From Kalaharituber pfeilii (taxonomy: Eukaryota; Ascomycota; Pezizomycetes; Pezizales; Pezizaceae): DNA of 64,000 nucleotides. This document shows, piece after piece, positions 40,441 to 50,089 of the stretch (positions are counted from its first letter, which is position 1; each line of letters starts with the position of its first letter). The DNA lies in assembly GCA_015179045.1 (NCBI GenBank), contig WHUZ01000002.1:1-64000 (forward strand), read 5' to 3'. The position numbers and the translations under genes are program-made. The notes under the pieces were generated by a model. That model was not told where the DNA came from. It saw nothing but the letters and a program-made list of their open reading frames with translations, and ran no database searches.

Positions 40441-41148
40441 GTGAGAGACCTCAGTAGCTGTACCACATTACGATTAACAAAGGCCCATGTGGGGTTTTCA
40501 GGACCCCGGGTGCTTCAGGGCGATTTGTTTTTTTTTTTTTGCCGATGGGAGTGTGATCTGGTGTCAAGTGATCCCATGAAATTATTCCAATTTTTCTTCA
40601 GATGAAGCAACAACAAAAACCGGCTTCTGCGGATTACGATAGTGTACATATTCTCACACATTCGATGTTCGATGTAAGAGGATCGGACCCCTACGAGAAC
40701 TATGGTTTGATGCTGCAAAATCTTGGGGAACCTCACCGGCCGGCTGTTCACCCTAATAACTTCACCGATCTCGCGTGATGAGAAGGAATCCTCACAATTG
40801 TAAGCACCAGTCTCAATCTATCCAGGTGCTTACTCGCCCGTCAAAAATCACACATGACACCAAACAAACCCACAGCAGGCGATTGTGCACAAGTCTATAA
40901 GTATGGCCAATTTTCTGTCCTCTGTCTCCTTTCTTTCAATATCACGAACAGTGTTCAGCAGCAAGGCAGCTTTCGTGCACTGCCTTCAAGTGCAATCCTT
41001 TCTTTTACGACTTTCTCCTGGGCTGGCCCCATATAGTTTTTTTTACCTTCTTGCTTCTAGTATTTCATTCTGTTAACCACTATCTTCTAACCTGACCCAT
41101 CGTGCCTATTTCTACACAATATAACATTAACCTCGAGCTCATCACAAA

Positions 41149-42072
41149 ATGAAGTTCTCCGATTTCCAAAGTATCCTCGGCCTCCTGCTGCTCCTGTGCA
41201 GCCACGTGCTCGCAGCCGGTATCGAACTCGAAGAAGTGGAGTGGGAGGTCCCAAACCGTGTGCCCGGGAAGAATAAGCCACTTTACGGCTACATGGGCAC
41301 CATTACACTCCCTGAGGAGATCACCATGACCCAGTTGATGACTGACACCCAAGAGACCATGCGTATGCTTCGAGATCGGCTCCAGAAGGAACGGCCGGAT
41401 CGCAAAACTTGGCCCGGAGCGCTTTCTGGCTTTACTGTAGACCGCAAGAAAATCTATTTCGCCACCTCAATAAAAGGCCCTGGGAGAGTTCCCGGCAAGG
41501 CAGGCAAAGCAATGCGCATTCAGAAGCAGGTCATCAAAGCTCTAGACGCCTGTAATGCCAGAGACCCTAATAGGAAGGGACACAATAATAGCGGCAAGTG
41601 CGGAGAAATCATGACGACGAATGCGTGGTTCAAGGAAAATGGGCCAAATTCGAGCCTGGTTAATCAGGACAACAAGCTGATGGTCACTGTCGCCGGAAGT
41701 GGGCGTGCAATCCCGCCATGCCAGGACAGTCATAAGGATGAAATCGGGACCATTTTTGGGTGCTGTGAGTACTTGCACGAGTTGGGGTTCAAGCCGGGTC
41801 AGGTGCATGGATGGGAGGACCAAACTTGCCCGCCGCCGAACAGCCCGACCGCCCCCAATAAGCCGGAAACGCAGCCAGAGACCTCTACACCCCAGAAGCC
41901 GGAAACGAACCCAAACCCTACACCCCCGAAGCCGGAAACGAAGCCAAACCCTACACCCCCGAAGCCGGAAACGAAGCCAAAGACCCCTGCACCCCCGAAG
42001 CAGCCAAAAACCCCGCACCCCCGAAGCCGGAAACGAACCCAAAGACCCCTCCACCCCAGCAGCCGCCGGTAA
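41149..42072 (+). CDS. Small secreted protein, candidate deaminase fold, copy 2
   Basis: Paralogue of 5603-6427, co-linear to about residue 217. The signal peptide (residues 1-22) and the motif set C151-x-E153, P190-C191 and C205 are kept, while many other residues differ (for example the DGKK to DRKK change near residue 98), which suggests constraint on the putative active site. After residue 228 a Pro-rich tail repeats KPETKPNPTPP-like units. The frame then leaves the conserved tail near 42000-42015 (a CCAAAAACCCC run) and stops at 42072. The role is unknown; secreted deaminase-like proteins in microbes often act on foreign nucleic acid or hosts, but nothing here shows a target. Possible alternative: an unrelated secreted Cys protein. 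Confidence 0.7.
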   Translation: MKFSDFQSILGLLLLLCSHVLAAGIELEEVEWEVPNRVPGKNKPLYGYMGTITLPEEITMTQLMTDTQETMRMLRDRLQKERPDRKTWPGALSGFTVDRKKIYFATSIKGPGRVPGKAGKAMRIQKQVIKALDACNARDPNRKGHNNSGKCGEIMTTNAWFKENGPNSSLVNQDNKLMVTVAGSGRAIPPCQDSHKDEIGTIFGCCEYLHELGFKPGQVHGWEDQTCPPPNSPTAPNKPETQPETSTPQKPETNPNPTPPKPETKPNPTPPKPETKPKTPAPPKQPKTPHPRSRKRTQRPLHPSSRR

Positions 42073-42179
42073 CAAGGCCGAAGACGCCGACTACCGATCC
42101 ACGTACGGTCAAGAAGCCTGCGGTCAAGAAGGCAACCAAAAGGGCCCCAGTTCGCCGGCACGCAAGGATGTTTGGTTAA
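42073..42179 (+). other. Conserved tail ending of copy 2 in the -1 frame
   Basis: In the frame beginning at positions divisible by three, the sequence reads VTRPKTPTTDPRTVKKPAVK and ends TKRAPVRRHARMFG before a stop at 42177-42179. It equals the ending at 6535-6576. Both copies therefore reach it only through a one-base shift. Confidence 0.65.
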
Positions 42180-42789
42180 TCATAAAATATTTGAAGTGGG
42201 TGTGTCTGAGCTTGGAAGCTGATGTCTTGGAGAGCTACGTTGAGAGGAGACATATGATTAGTTTATGTCCCACAGTTATCATGTATAGATAATATTAATT
42301 GATGATTCTTTTCTTATACCTTCTGGGAACTTTACTGAGATCCAATCATGGGATCGAAATGTACCCTTCAATTGCCCGTGAAGACATGCCGTAGAAGCAA
42401 TTAATTGAGTTGCAGTGACATCAAATGAGTATTTAGCTCCATATGAATTTTCTAGTCTGCTTGGGAACACTTGTTTGACCGCGAACAGACTATGTTTTTG
42501 AGAAACAAGTAGTGTTCTTCATGAAAACGGTCTAGCGAAAAACACGCAGTGTAGTGAAGATTATGAATGTACTTACATTACTTGTATGGATTTACATACT
42601 CGCTTATGACCTAGGGTCATAGTGAGCTTTCACAACTACTATCTATAAGATAACAGTAATGCAACAAGATCATCAATCTCATCTTCCTGGGGAGCATCAA
42701 ATACACAAGCATCGACTATAGCCAGAATATGCAACTCTGACTGTTTCTCTAAATGCCTATCAATTCACACAAAAAAGCTTCAAACTCTA

Positions 42790-42980
42790 CAAGCATGGCT
42801 CCAGTCTTCCACCAGCAGCAGCGACAGCAGTAGTAGCAGCAATGGCGACATCGGTGGCGGCAGCAGAGGTAGCAGCAGTGGTGGCAGCAGCGATAGCAAG
42901 TGATAGCAGCAGCGGTGACACCAGTTTTATCGATGGCAGCAGTAATGGTGGTAGCAGTGACAGCAACAGAGTGGTAAATA
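42790..42980. repeat. Trinucleotide-rich low-complexity block
   Basis: Imperfect AGC/GGC/GTA triplets (CAGCAGCAGCGACAGCAGTA). Open frames here are Ala- or Ser-rich shadows. No gene was called. The bases 42676-42789 before it are featureless. Confidence 0.7.
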
Positions 42981-43009
42981 ACAAGACTGAGTGGTAAAGT
43001 GGGGTAGTC

Positions 43010-43305
43010 TAAGATGTATTAGTATTAGCGTGTCCGGTATAGCAAATATTATTTGTATGGAGACAAGGGGGTAGTTGTCGGGGGTTTCTGTCCGATCCAG
43101 TATTGTTAGGGCGTCCGGTATAGCAAGGGCAATTAAACTTATGTCCGAATCGGAGGCCATCCGGTATAGCAAGGGCAATTAAACTTATGTCCGAATCAGA
43201 GGCCATCCGGTATAGCAAGGTTTCCGGTATAGCGAGGTCCGGTATAGCAAGGTTAGACTGTACACTCAGACCTTGCTATAACGAACCCCGCTATAGCGAA
43301 AACCT
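43010..43305. repeat. Pogo/Tigger-like termini with a 48-bp tandem duplication
   Basis: ATCCGGTATAGCAAGGGCAA units repeat at about 43111-43215. Near 43235-43256 CCGGTATAGCAAGG leads to AGACTG-TA, and immediately after comes CACTCAGACCTTGCTATAAC in the opposite sense. CAGTCTAACCTTGCTATACC-type ends and TA targets are typical of pogo-like elements. Confidence 0.5.
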
Positions 43306-43310
43306 TACTA

Positions 43311-43603
43311 TGGTTGCGGACGCCTTTAATTAACACATTTTGATCCTAAATTTCAAAACCCGATAAAGAACACAACAAAAATCGTAAAAATGTCAAACTG
43401 CATATAGATATGAACAGAATTGAGTAAAGAATCAATCTATATCGCGTTTTTAATTTTGCAAATTTCTGTAAAAAAGTTATCGGAAGTTAAAGAAAAGCAA
43501 ATTTTGGTGAGAGGCCCCTAACTGAGTTACATGCTACTAGTACAAATTAGGTAAGATTATGTATTAGTAAGCAGAAACCTTTCTTAAAAGAGTTAAGTCT
43601 AAA
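43311..43603. repeat. Left end of a mariner-like element (orphan copy)
   Basis: Nearly identical to 44872-45163, starting TGGTTGCGGACGCC after TA. The right half is absent. Confidence 0.8.
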
Positions 43604-43670
43604 CATCAGCAAAAATATTTTTTCCGCCGCAGCTCTTTTAACACACACGTTGTGGGCGCATTACTATATT

Positions 43671-43725
43671 TTTTTTTTTTTTTTATTTCATTACTCGCGT
43701 GCCGCCCTGGGGGCTATGGCGAGGT
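43671..43725 (-). mobile_element. Ultra-short tail-A insertion
   Basis: Sense body CCTCGCCATAGCCC, loop CCA, GGGCGGC, GTAATGAAAT then poly-A. GCATTACTATATT at 43658-43670 and 43726-43738. Confidence 0.9.
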
Positions 43726-43737
43726 GCATTACTATAT

Positions 43738-43905
43738 TGTGGGCGAACAACCTCTGTTGCTAGCAGTATGGGCGCATCGCCCTTGACACTTACATTGTGA
43801 GTGCAAACTGTCTATTTGCTAGCAGTGTAGGCGCATGATCATTAACACTTACATTGTGAGCACACAATGTCTATTTGCTAGCAGTGTGGGTGTAATCACA
43901 GTTAA
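43738..43905. repeat. Tandem repeat of about 62 bp, three copies
   Basis: Units contain TTGCTAGCAGTGT(A/G)GG and ACACTTACATTGTGAG. No coding potential. Confidence 0.75.
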
Positions 43906-44169
43906 CATCAACATCTCAGGCGTCAGCACGCCGACCCTTTGCGTGCTCAATCTAGCTGGAATAAGCTGCTCCGCCCACCACGGGCTGGATATTGTAACCA
44001 TCGCCTGTAGTAGAATATAGTGCTTCCGTGCTTGCGCTTATTGTATTCCACACTTGCTCATGTATCCCAATATGCAATTATGCAGCAATTTATCAATTTA
44101 TTGAATGACGACTAAAACTATGTACAAAACTAAACAAATTCCCATGCCCACTACACCCACATCGTCATC
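43906..44169. other. Unassigned sequence
   Basis: No gene or recognised repeat. Confidence 0.4.
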
Positions 44170-44530
44170 ATCAAATTGGCCTGAAGCTGCTGCTCACCGT
44201 AGGCGTGCTGTTGAAATCGCGCCGTTGAGTGGCAGCTGCTATAGCTGTCAGATTGAGCTCATTCTGCCTGATCTCGCGCCGCCGAGGTCTGCCATACCTG
44301 TCAAATTCAGCGTATTCTGCAGTTATATCGCGGCGTTGAGAGCGGCCTGCCATACCTGTCGATAGAGCTCATTCTGTAGCGTATCGAGCGCCGTCGAGAG
44401 GGCCTGCCATACCTGTTAAGTTGAGCTCATGTTGCCATATCTGTTAACATAGCTCATTCTGTAGCATATCACGCCGTCGAGAGGGGCCTGCCATACCTGT
44501 AAAATTCAGCTCATGTTGCCACATCCCGCG
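44170..44530. repeat. Tandem array of about 55-60-bp units, orientation 1
   Basis: Units contain GCCGTCGAGAGGGCCTGCCA, TACCTGTTAA and AGCTCATTCTG. The same unit in reverse orientation forms 52080-53730. Confidence 0.8.
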
Positions 44531-44534
44531 CCGT

Positions 44535-44735
44535 CAAGTGCAGTGGAGGGGAGTGTATAGGGTGTGGACAGAAGCAAACGGCGGACCACCTGGCCTTCAG
44601 GTGTGAGGAGGTGGAATACCCGGCAGGGTGGGAAAGTGGAAAGATATGGATGAGAAAGGGTGGAAAAGCAAGAGAACGGGGAAGAGGTGGATGTACTTGG
44701 GGAGTTTTTCGAAAGTCTGAAGGGGGAGGGATGAA
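44535..44735 (+). pseudogene. LINE ORF2 C-terminal fragment
   Basis: Encodes ECIGCGQKQTADHLAFRC, the ORF2 C-terminal knuckle, then EYPAGWESGKIW. It lies at the end of the tandem array. No tail or poly-A is recognised after it. Confidence 0.65.
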
Positions 44736-44871
44736 TCAATATTCGCGTCAACAAACACGCTCTCAGCGCGTCAGCACGTTGTGCAGGTGTGGCTTGCAAC
44801 GTCGCCGCAGCTAACCTGACGGAGAAATTTCGGAAATGAACTGATCAACAGCCCATGACGCCCATATCATA

Positions 44872-45844
44872 TGGTTGCGGACGCCTTTAATCAACACATT
44901 TTGATCCTAAATTTCAAAACCCGATAAGAACACAACAAAAATCGTAAAAATGTCAAACTGCATATAGATATGAACAGAATTGAGTAAAGAATCAATCTAT
45001 ATTGCATTTTTAATTTTGCAAATTTTTGTAGAAAAGTTATCGAATGTTAAAGAAAAGCAAATTTTGGTGAGAGACCCCTAACTGAGTTACATACTACTAG
45101 TACAAATTAGGTAAGATTATGTATTAGTAAGCAAAAACCTTTCTTAAAAGAGTTAAGTCTGAAGTACATGAGGCATGAGAACAAAGTACATATAATTACG
45201 GAGTACCACTTGCTTTTATCCGATGATTTTTATATACATATTCCTGAAATTGTTTAGTTTCATAGGTATATCCATTAGAGTATGCATCAAGAAGTCGCAT
45301 ACAGTGCTCATAATAGTGAAAAATAGAAGCAGTACTTACAGAATGTAAAGCAGCAGGTACAGTGCCTCGTAAATCTTCAAAGTTATATTGACAGTTCTCA
45401 CGAGCATAGTATTTTGCTGCACACCAAAATCGTTCAGTAAAATTCAACTCACAATGGAACTTTGGATAAAAAATTATAAGCTGATTTGCTGCTTCTAATT
45501 CTTCTTGCAGTCGTCCTTTTTGAGCTTGAAAGTCTGGTTGCATAGCTAAAACAGTACGTGCACAACAACCACCAGGAAGTAATGGGTTACAACCTGAACG
45601 ATTATGAGTAGTAGGACATTCAAGAAGAAATTTGAATCCATCAGATCTTCTATCTCGCCATAGCTCTCTCTCTCGTAATACTTGCTCTATACCTTTAGGT
45701 TTTCCACGTAGTTCTGCTACTGGATGGTTATCAGAAAATACCATAAGAGGCGTGGTATTCTGCGTGGTATTCTGCAAGTGCAAGAAGCGTGTATTCTGTA
45801 CAGTGGAGGGCGAAGGCAGTATTCCGTGTAGTACAGGGAGGGCG

Positions 45845-45876
<32 letters not shown>

Positions 45877-45933
45877 TGTATTAGTAAGCGAAATGAAGTG
45901 TTACATAGTATTGATTAAAGCCGTCCGCAACCA
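44872..45933 (-). mobile_element. Mariner-like element with transposase fragment
   Basis: Ends TGGTTGCGGACGCC and the inverse GGCCGTCCGCAACCA-type end, with TA at 44870-44871 and 45934-45935. It holds the largest piece of the shared DDE transposase (45196-45783) and a poly-A run at 45847-45873. Confidence 0.85.
45196..45783 (-). pseudogene. TA-target DDE transposase, C-terminal 195 aa
   Basis: The best preserved copy of the transposase seen in fragments at 13864, 37085 and 55000-56605. It has VFSDNHPVAELRGKPKGIEQ, a Cys-rich GCNPLLPGGCCART, QPDFQAQKGRLQEELEAANQ, the signature FYPKFHCELNFTERFWCAAK (the Glu here is the expected third catalytic residue) and the C-terminal AYSNGYTYETKQFQEYVYKN. 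The N-terminal catalytic Asp region is missing in this copy but is recognisable at 56263-56600. TA duplications place it with Tc1/mariner-type transposons; I cannot name the subfamily with certainty. Confidence 0.75.
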
Positions 45934-45935
45934 TA

Positions 45936-46374
45936 CTACTGTGGCTCCGACAGTGTGCCCGGAAATGTACTAATCCACAGCCCATGACACGCATATCATA
46001 TTACTGTGGGTCCGGCAGTGTCAGCCGGCAACCCGGAAATGTACTGATCCACTGTCACGCCCATGTCATACTACTGGGGTCTGCCAGCCGACCCATGTAA
46101 ACAGCAACTAGCGGCTGTAGTGGCCGACCGAATAAGCAGTCCAGTGGCCCAATAGGGAGATTTTGCTACTGTTCTGGCCCACCGACGAACATTTTCCGGT
46201 TCGCGAACCGGCCAGCCCAGCCACGAACACCTGGCCCAGCGGCGAACATGAATGTACCTCGATGTACCTACTGTATATGTAATATATATACTCGCTTATG
46301 ATTTAATGTAATAGTGATCTATCATACAGCTAACTAAGCAATTTTCACAGTCTCCTATCCTCCTATACAGTCAT
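45936..46374. repeat. Repeat fragments with TTCGCGAA palindromes
   Basis: 46150-46255 (TGTTCTGGCCCACCGACGAA, GGTTCGCGAACCGG) is related in inverse to 49430-49560. 45936-46080 has repeated TACTACTGTGG and CACGCCCAT scraps. No gene. Confidence 0.5.
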
Positions 46375-46593
46375 CTATGTACGAACAATAGTACTATATA
46401 CATCACTATGTTCACTCTCATTCTCCTGGTTAGTACATTGACCAGCATTGCTTTTTTTACAAGAATAAGAAGATTTAACCTTTTGACGTATGCATGTACA
46501 ACGAAGAGAAGAACAGGTACCTAGACAAGAACATGAAATTTTGTCTTGACAAGCTTTATCATAATGAGGTTGCTTAAAGTGGGTACTTGGCAC
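46375..46593 (-). pseudogene. Cys-rich fragment, probably transposase-derived
   Basis: Minus-strand frame with CSCLGTCSSLRCTCIRQ and YSCKKSNAGQCTNQE, resembling the CxC zinc motifs at the ends of some fungal transposases. No other domain is present. The nucleotide sequence resembles 7310-7500. Confidence 0.45.
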
Positions 46594-46626
46594 TTGCAGG
46601 GCTCTTATTATCTACTGTTTCTGGTA

Positions 46627-47466
46627 CAGTCACTGGTCAAAAGTCTTGGTGACGCCACTTTTCTTGGCACCTCAAAATGCTTGCTTGCACAACTCCAAAT
46701 GCTCATATCTCCAAGATCCATAGCTCAATTTCAGAAGTTGTACCGGCAATTGATAGCACCGTGTCTATAGTCTTGCATATTACATGCAGCAATCATGAGA
46801 ATAGTAGTAGTCAATTATATGGACCAATAAATCAGGAGCAAATTCTAGCATTTTTTACCTAAATTCTCTCTGCATAATAGTGTAGTTCCATACAAGGAGA
46901 ATATTTTTGGGGCTAGTAAATTTTGCTATGAAAATACATATTGAGTCCATCTTATTTCATATTTTTGATATTTTTTATGCTGTGTTGCGGGTTCTGTGTG
47001 GGGCTATTTATTTCCAGACACCGATATTTGACCCTAAAATGACAATTTTGTATGGGAATTTGGCAATCTTGGCGTTCTTTGAAGTTTGCGATTTTATCTC
47101 GGCAGCCACATGACCCCAACATCTGTTCTACAACCGGAACCATGAAGTTTCAGATAGTACCTATCATAGAAAAAATCCTGTTTGTCTATCTAGTTGTGGT
47201 GCTAAAGATACATTACATTTCAAAAAGTCACAGTTTTTGTATGGAATACCTAGTCATCAATAACTTTTTGTAGATATTACACTGCAATCAGTGTGCCATA
47301 AGTATATCCTGTGCCATAGCATAAACCATACTGCTTACACTATCACCAGTTCAAGTTGTAGGTTAATTGGGTCACTTCTCGTGGAGATATCTCAATTTTT
47401 GTTATTATGGACATTGTCGCCGCTTGGTGCTCAGATCGCGTTCACCAAGACTTTTGACCAGTGACT
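46627..47466. mobile_element. Pogo-like MITE with TA duplication and paralogous empty site
   Basis: TIR CAGTCACTGGTCAAAAGTCT on both strands, with TA at 46625-46626 and 47467-47468. The flanks, GGCACTTGCAGGG and ACAACCACCAAAA, are continuous at 7485-7535. The interior has no transposase. Confidence 0.82.
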
Positions 47467-47468
47467 GT

Positions 47469-47920
47469 AATACAACCACCAAAATTTTCATTCTTGGCAT
47501 CAACGCAATCCCTGTTACTGCCACAATATAATAGTGGTTGTCACTGAATAATATTGAGAATGGTTACCAGAAGTTATCAGGGAAAATACGCCAACCAAAC
47601 TAGGCAGGAACCGTGAGGTACCCCTTTTAACCCTGCGAAATTTATTAGTAAGTAATATGAATTACCACAACTAAATGCCCTACACATCACCGCAATATAC
47701 GCGTATTGACTTTATATGCGACATGCCACTCTAAGTCAAAGAGCTGTAATACAGCAAGAGCTCAGAAGCAATGTAAAAGCTATCATGATGCTCATGGCTC
47801 TTGATTTAGATGCAGACTCCAACTCAGATTTAGAAGAAATGGCCAAAGATACACTTCAATACAATGTTCCAGGGTGAATTGACATATAAAGAAGACATAA
47901 ATATAAACAGGATATGTGTG
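47469..47920. other. Unassigned sequence
   Basis: No gene. CACATCACCGCAATATACG near 47690 resembles 47500-47520 and 7545-7560, so part is an old repeat. Confidence 0.4.
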
Positions 47921-47935
47921 TGTTATTTGTGGTTT

Positions 47936-48102
47936 TTTTTTTTTTTTTTATTTCATTAATCGCGTGCCGCCCTATGGGCTATGGCGATGTTTTAAGTACA
48001 CAAATGGTAAGCGACAAGAATATGAAATCACTGCCTTCACTCCTTCCCCGCCCATTCAAATATCTCCGCCAAGTTCTGGTCCTTGTCTATCTTTCTTAGT
48101 AC
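47936..48102 (-). mobile_element. 5'-truncated tail-A insertion
   Basis: Poly-T, antisense tail-A block with loop ATA, then about 100 bases of 3' UTR. TGTTATTTGTGGTT flanks it on the left (ending near 47935) and right (near 48105-48118). Confidence 0.82.
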
Positions 48103-48608
48103 TTGTTATTTGTGGTTGTAGATGCACGCTGAAGGTTGATGTGAATCGAGATGTGGTATACGCGGATGCTGCATATGGTGCGAAATGTTGTGGGTGTATG
48201 CAGCAAAGTAGGTTACTAACTGAGCTCTACTTACCAGAACAGCCATTTACCAGTCGATTTTGACTGGTAAAAGAACTTATGCTGGTAAGTTGCGCCACCA
48301 TCCAATGGGCCAATGAACGAAGGGGCCAAGGCACTAAAAACGCCTCAGTCAAGTATAGTAAAGTATAGTAAAGTGTGGTAACCATTCTCAATTATTCAGT
48401 GACAACCACTAATACCAGAATGGCGGAGGATTCCGGATATCTCTACCTATGAAGATAACACTCCAAAATTTCGCTTAGAGTGAGAAGAATACTAGAAGCA
48501 TATTTAGTAATTTTCTTCTAGTGTTTCGGTTAACAATAATTTAGTTATGATTACAACTTTGTATTCTTAACTACAGTAGTCTAGAAGCGTAGTGAATTAT
48601 TAATTAGT
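48103..48608. other. Unassigned sequence with a short microsatellite
   Basis: A few AAGTATAGT units lie at about 48350-48375. No gene. Confidence 0.4.
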
Positions 48609-48616
48609 CTGTATTA

Positions 48617-48691
48617 TAAGTGAGCGGCACGAGCCGAGCCAGCTCGAGCTCACCCTCCAGCTCGGCTCGAGCTAGCTCGTGCCGCTCACTA
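48617..48691. mobile_element. 75-bp hAT micro-MITE, nearly a pure palindrome
   Basis: Ends TAAGTGAGCGGCACGAGCC and the inverse GCTCGTGCCGCTCACTA, the same termini as the 345-bp MITE. The exact 8-bp duplication CTGTATTA lies at 48609-48616 and 48692-48699. Confidence 0.9.
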
Positions 48692-48699
48692 CTGTATTA

Positions 48700-48955
48700 C
48701 CTTCTAGTATGTGGATAAGAAGTAGCAACTTGCTACTCATATTAGCAACTTATTACCGACAGCAACTTTCAAGTGGCAACTTGTAGGTGGCAACTTGTCA
48801 GTGGCAATAGGGCTGTGCTAGCACACAGTAACTGGCTTATCAATTAACGCTGGTAGCAGAATGTTTCACTATACTCAATCACTGGTAGTACGTAGAGGTA
48901 CCTAGTGGTACTTGTACTAAACCAGTGTTCGTCGGTGGGCTGGCCCATTCGCGGA
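48700..48955. other. Unassigned sequence with short direct repeats
   Basis: Repeated GGCAACTTGT motifs near 48770-48805. The end near 48924 (CAGTGTTCGTCGGTGGGC) is the edge of a hAT-like repeat. Confidence 0.45.
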
Positions 48956-48959
48956 ATCC

Positions 48960-49408
48960 CCACCAACCAACCCCGATGCCACCACCAAACTTAAAACAGG
49001 CGTCGTAGTACAAGGGATCGCCCTACGGAAGGACCTAGGGAAGGTCAGACAATGGTTGGAGGCAGCGAATAAGGAATTGGGAAAGATCACCGGAATTCGC
49101 TGGTTGAGGAAGAAGACCACGCTGGTTGAGGAAGGAAAGAAAACCAGCTCGGCGGTAGTTTACTTGGAGAAGGAGACCGAGGTTGGGAGGGTGAGGCTCG
49201 GGGGACGTTGGTTAAGGTCGGACCGGTATGAATCGGAGAGGGGACGGAAGTAGGACATACCGGGCATGCCACCCGCACCATGAAGGAGTTTCGCGGGCAC
49301 TACATGTAACTAGATGTTGACTTGTTTTTTATTTCTGTTATAATAAAACCCTCGCCGTGGCCCTTAGGGCGGTATGCGAGTACTGATATAAAAAAAAAAA
49401 AAAAAAAA
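48960..49408 (+). mobile_element. ORF1-only element, 5'-truncated, tail A
   Basis: Encodes VVQGIALRKDLGKVRQWLEA, KITGIRWLRKKTTLVEEGKK and VRLGGRWLRSDRYESERGRK followed by a stop at 49253, a short 3' UTR, tail A (loop TTA) and poly-A. Imperfect TCGCG(G)AATC motifs flank it. No ORF2 sequence. Confidence 0.8.
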
Positions 49409-50089
49409 TCGCGAATCAGCCAGCCCACCGACGAATTGGCCGATTCGCGAATGGGCCTGGCCGGTTCGCGAACCGCAATGTTCGTCGGTAGGCCAGAACA
49501 CTTGTTACCCAGGGATGCATCGCCAGCAAAATCTCCCTAATGGCAGCCTAATGAGTGGTCTGATGAGTGGCTCCGTGAGCCGCCGAATAATGAGGAGCCC
49601 CTTTGCGATGGTGTAGACTTCGTCTCAATTGAGCAATATCCTAAGAGGGCATTTTTGGCATGCTGTGATCTTGCCAAATTCAGAAAATTGACTGCCCTGA
49701 AGATTGTCAGGTATATCAGGCAGGCGTATTAAGTATATTGAGCGCACGCATGAGATATTGGGCATATTGAACATATGAGTATATTGAGTGTGCACATCAG
49801 ATATTGTGTGCATCCATGAGAGATTGGGCACATTGGGCACATTGGCATATTGGACATGTTGAGTATGTTGAGCGCGTTCTTGTCACTAGCATATTGACTG
49901 TTGAGTATAATAAGTAAAATTGGGATGTTGACAACTGTGTAGTATGCCGAATATCTCATGCATGCTGATGTGTGCACTCAACATACTGGAGATACCCAGT
50001 ATCTCATATGTGCACTCAATATGCTTGATGCGCCTGTCACCTGATATGCCCAATATTTTCAGGGCGGTCAATTATCTCAATCTGGTAAT

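Larger units (their letters stand above)
36239..40540 (+). repeat. Segmental duplication of TE-rich DNA, copy 1
   Basis: 36241-36709 matches 59395-59861, and 39560-40451 matches 63104-64000, almost base for base, including shared stops and shared retro-insertions. The two copies differ by later events: copy 1 has the tail-B insertion 36710-36815 and the mariner-like element 36829-39559; copy 2 has the mariner-like element 59862-63103. Confidence 0.88.
40545..42675 (+). repeat. Segmental duplication carrying secreted-protein gene, copy 2
   Basis: Pairs with 5018-7415. The left breakpoint lies beside a short poly-T (40528-40539). Similarity continues through upstream flank, gene and downstream flank to ATAACAGTAATGCAA near 42660. 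Confidence 0.85.

Noticed and set aside
42004..42014. Programmed -1 frameshift site in secreted-protein copy 2
   Set aside because: CCAAAAACCCC does not form an X-XXY-YYZ heptamer in the reading frame, and the shift in copy 1 is at another place; indels or introns are simpler.
45838..45875. Another tail-A or tail-B insertion at the poly-A run in the 44.9-kb mariner
   Set aside because: No tail hairpin or terminal block precedes the A run and no clear target duplication surrounds it; origin unresolved.
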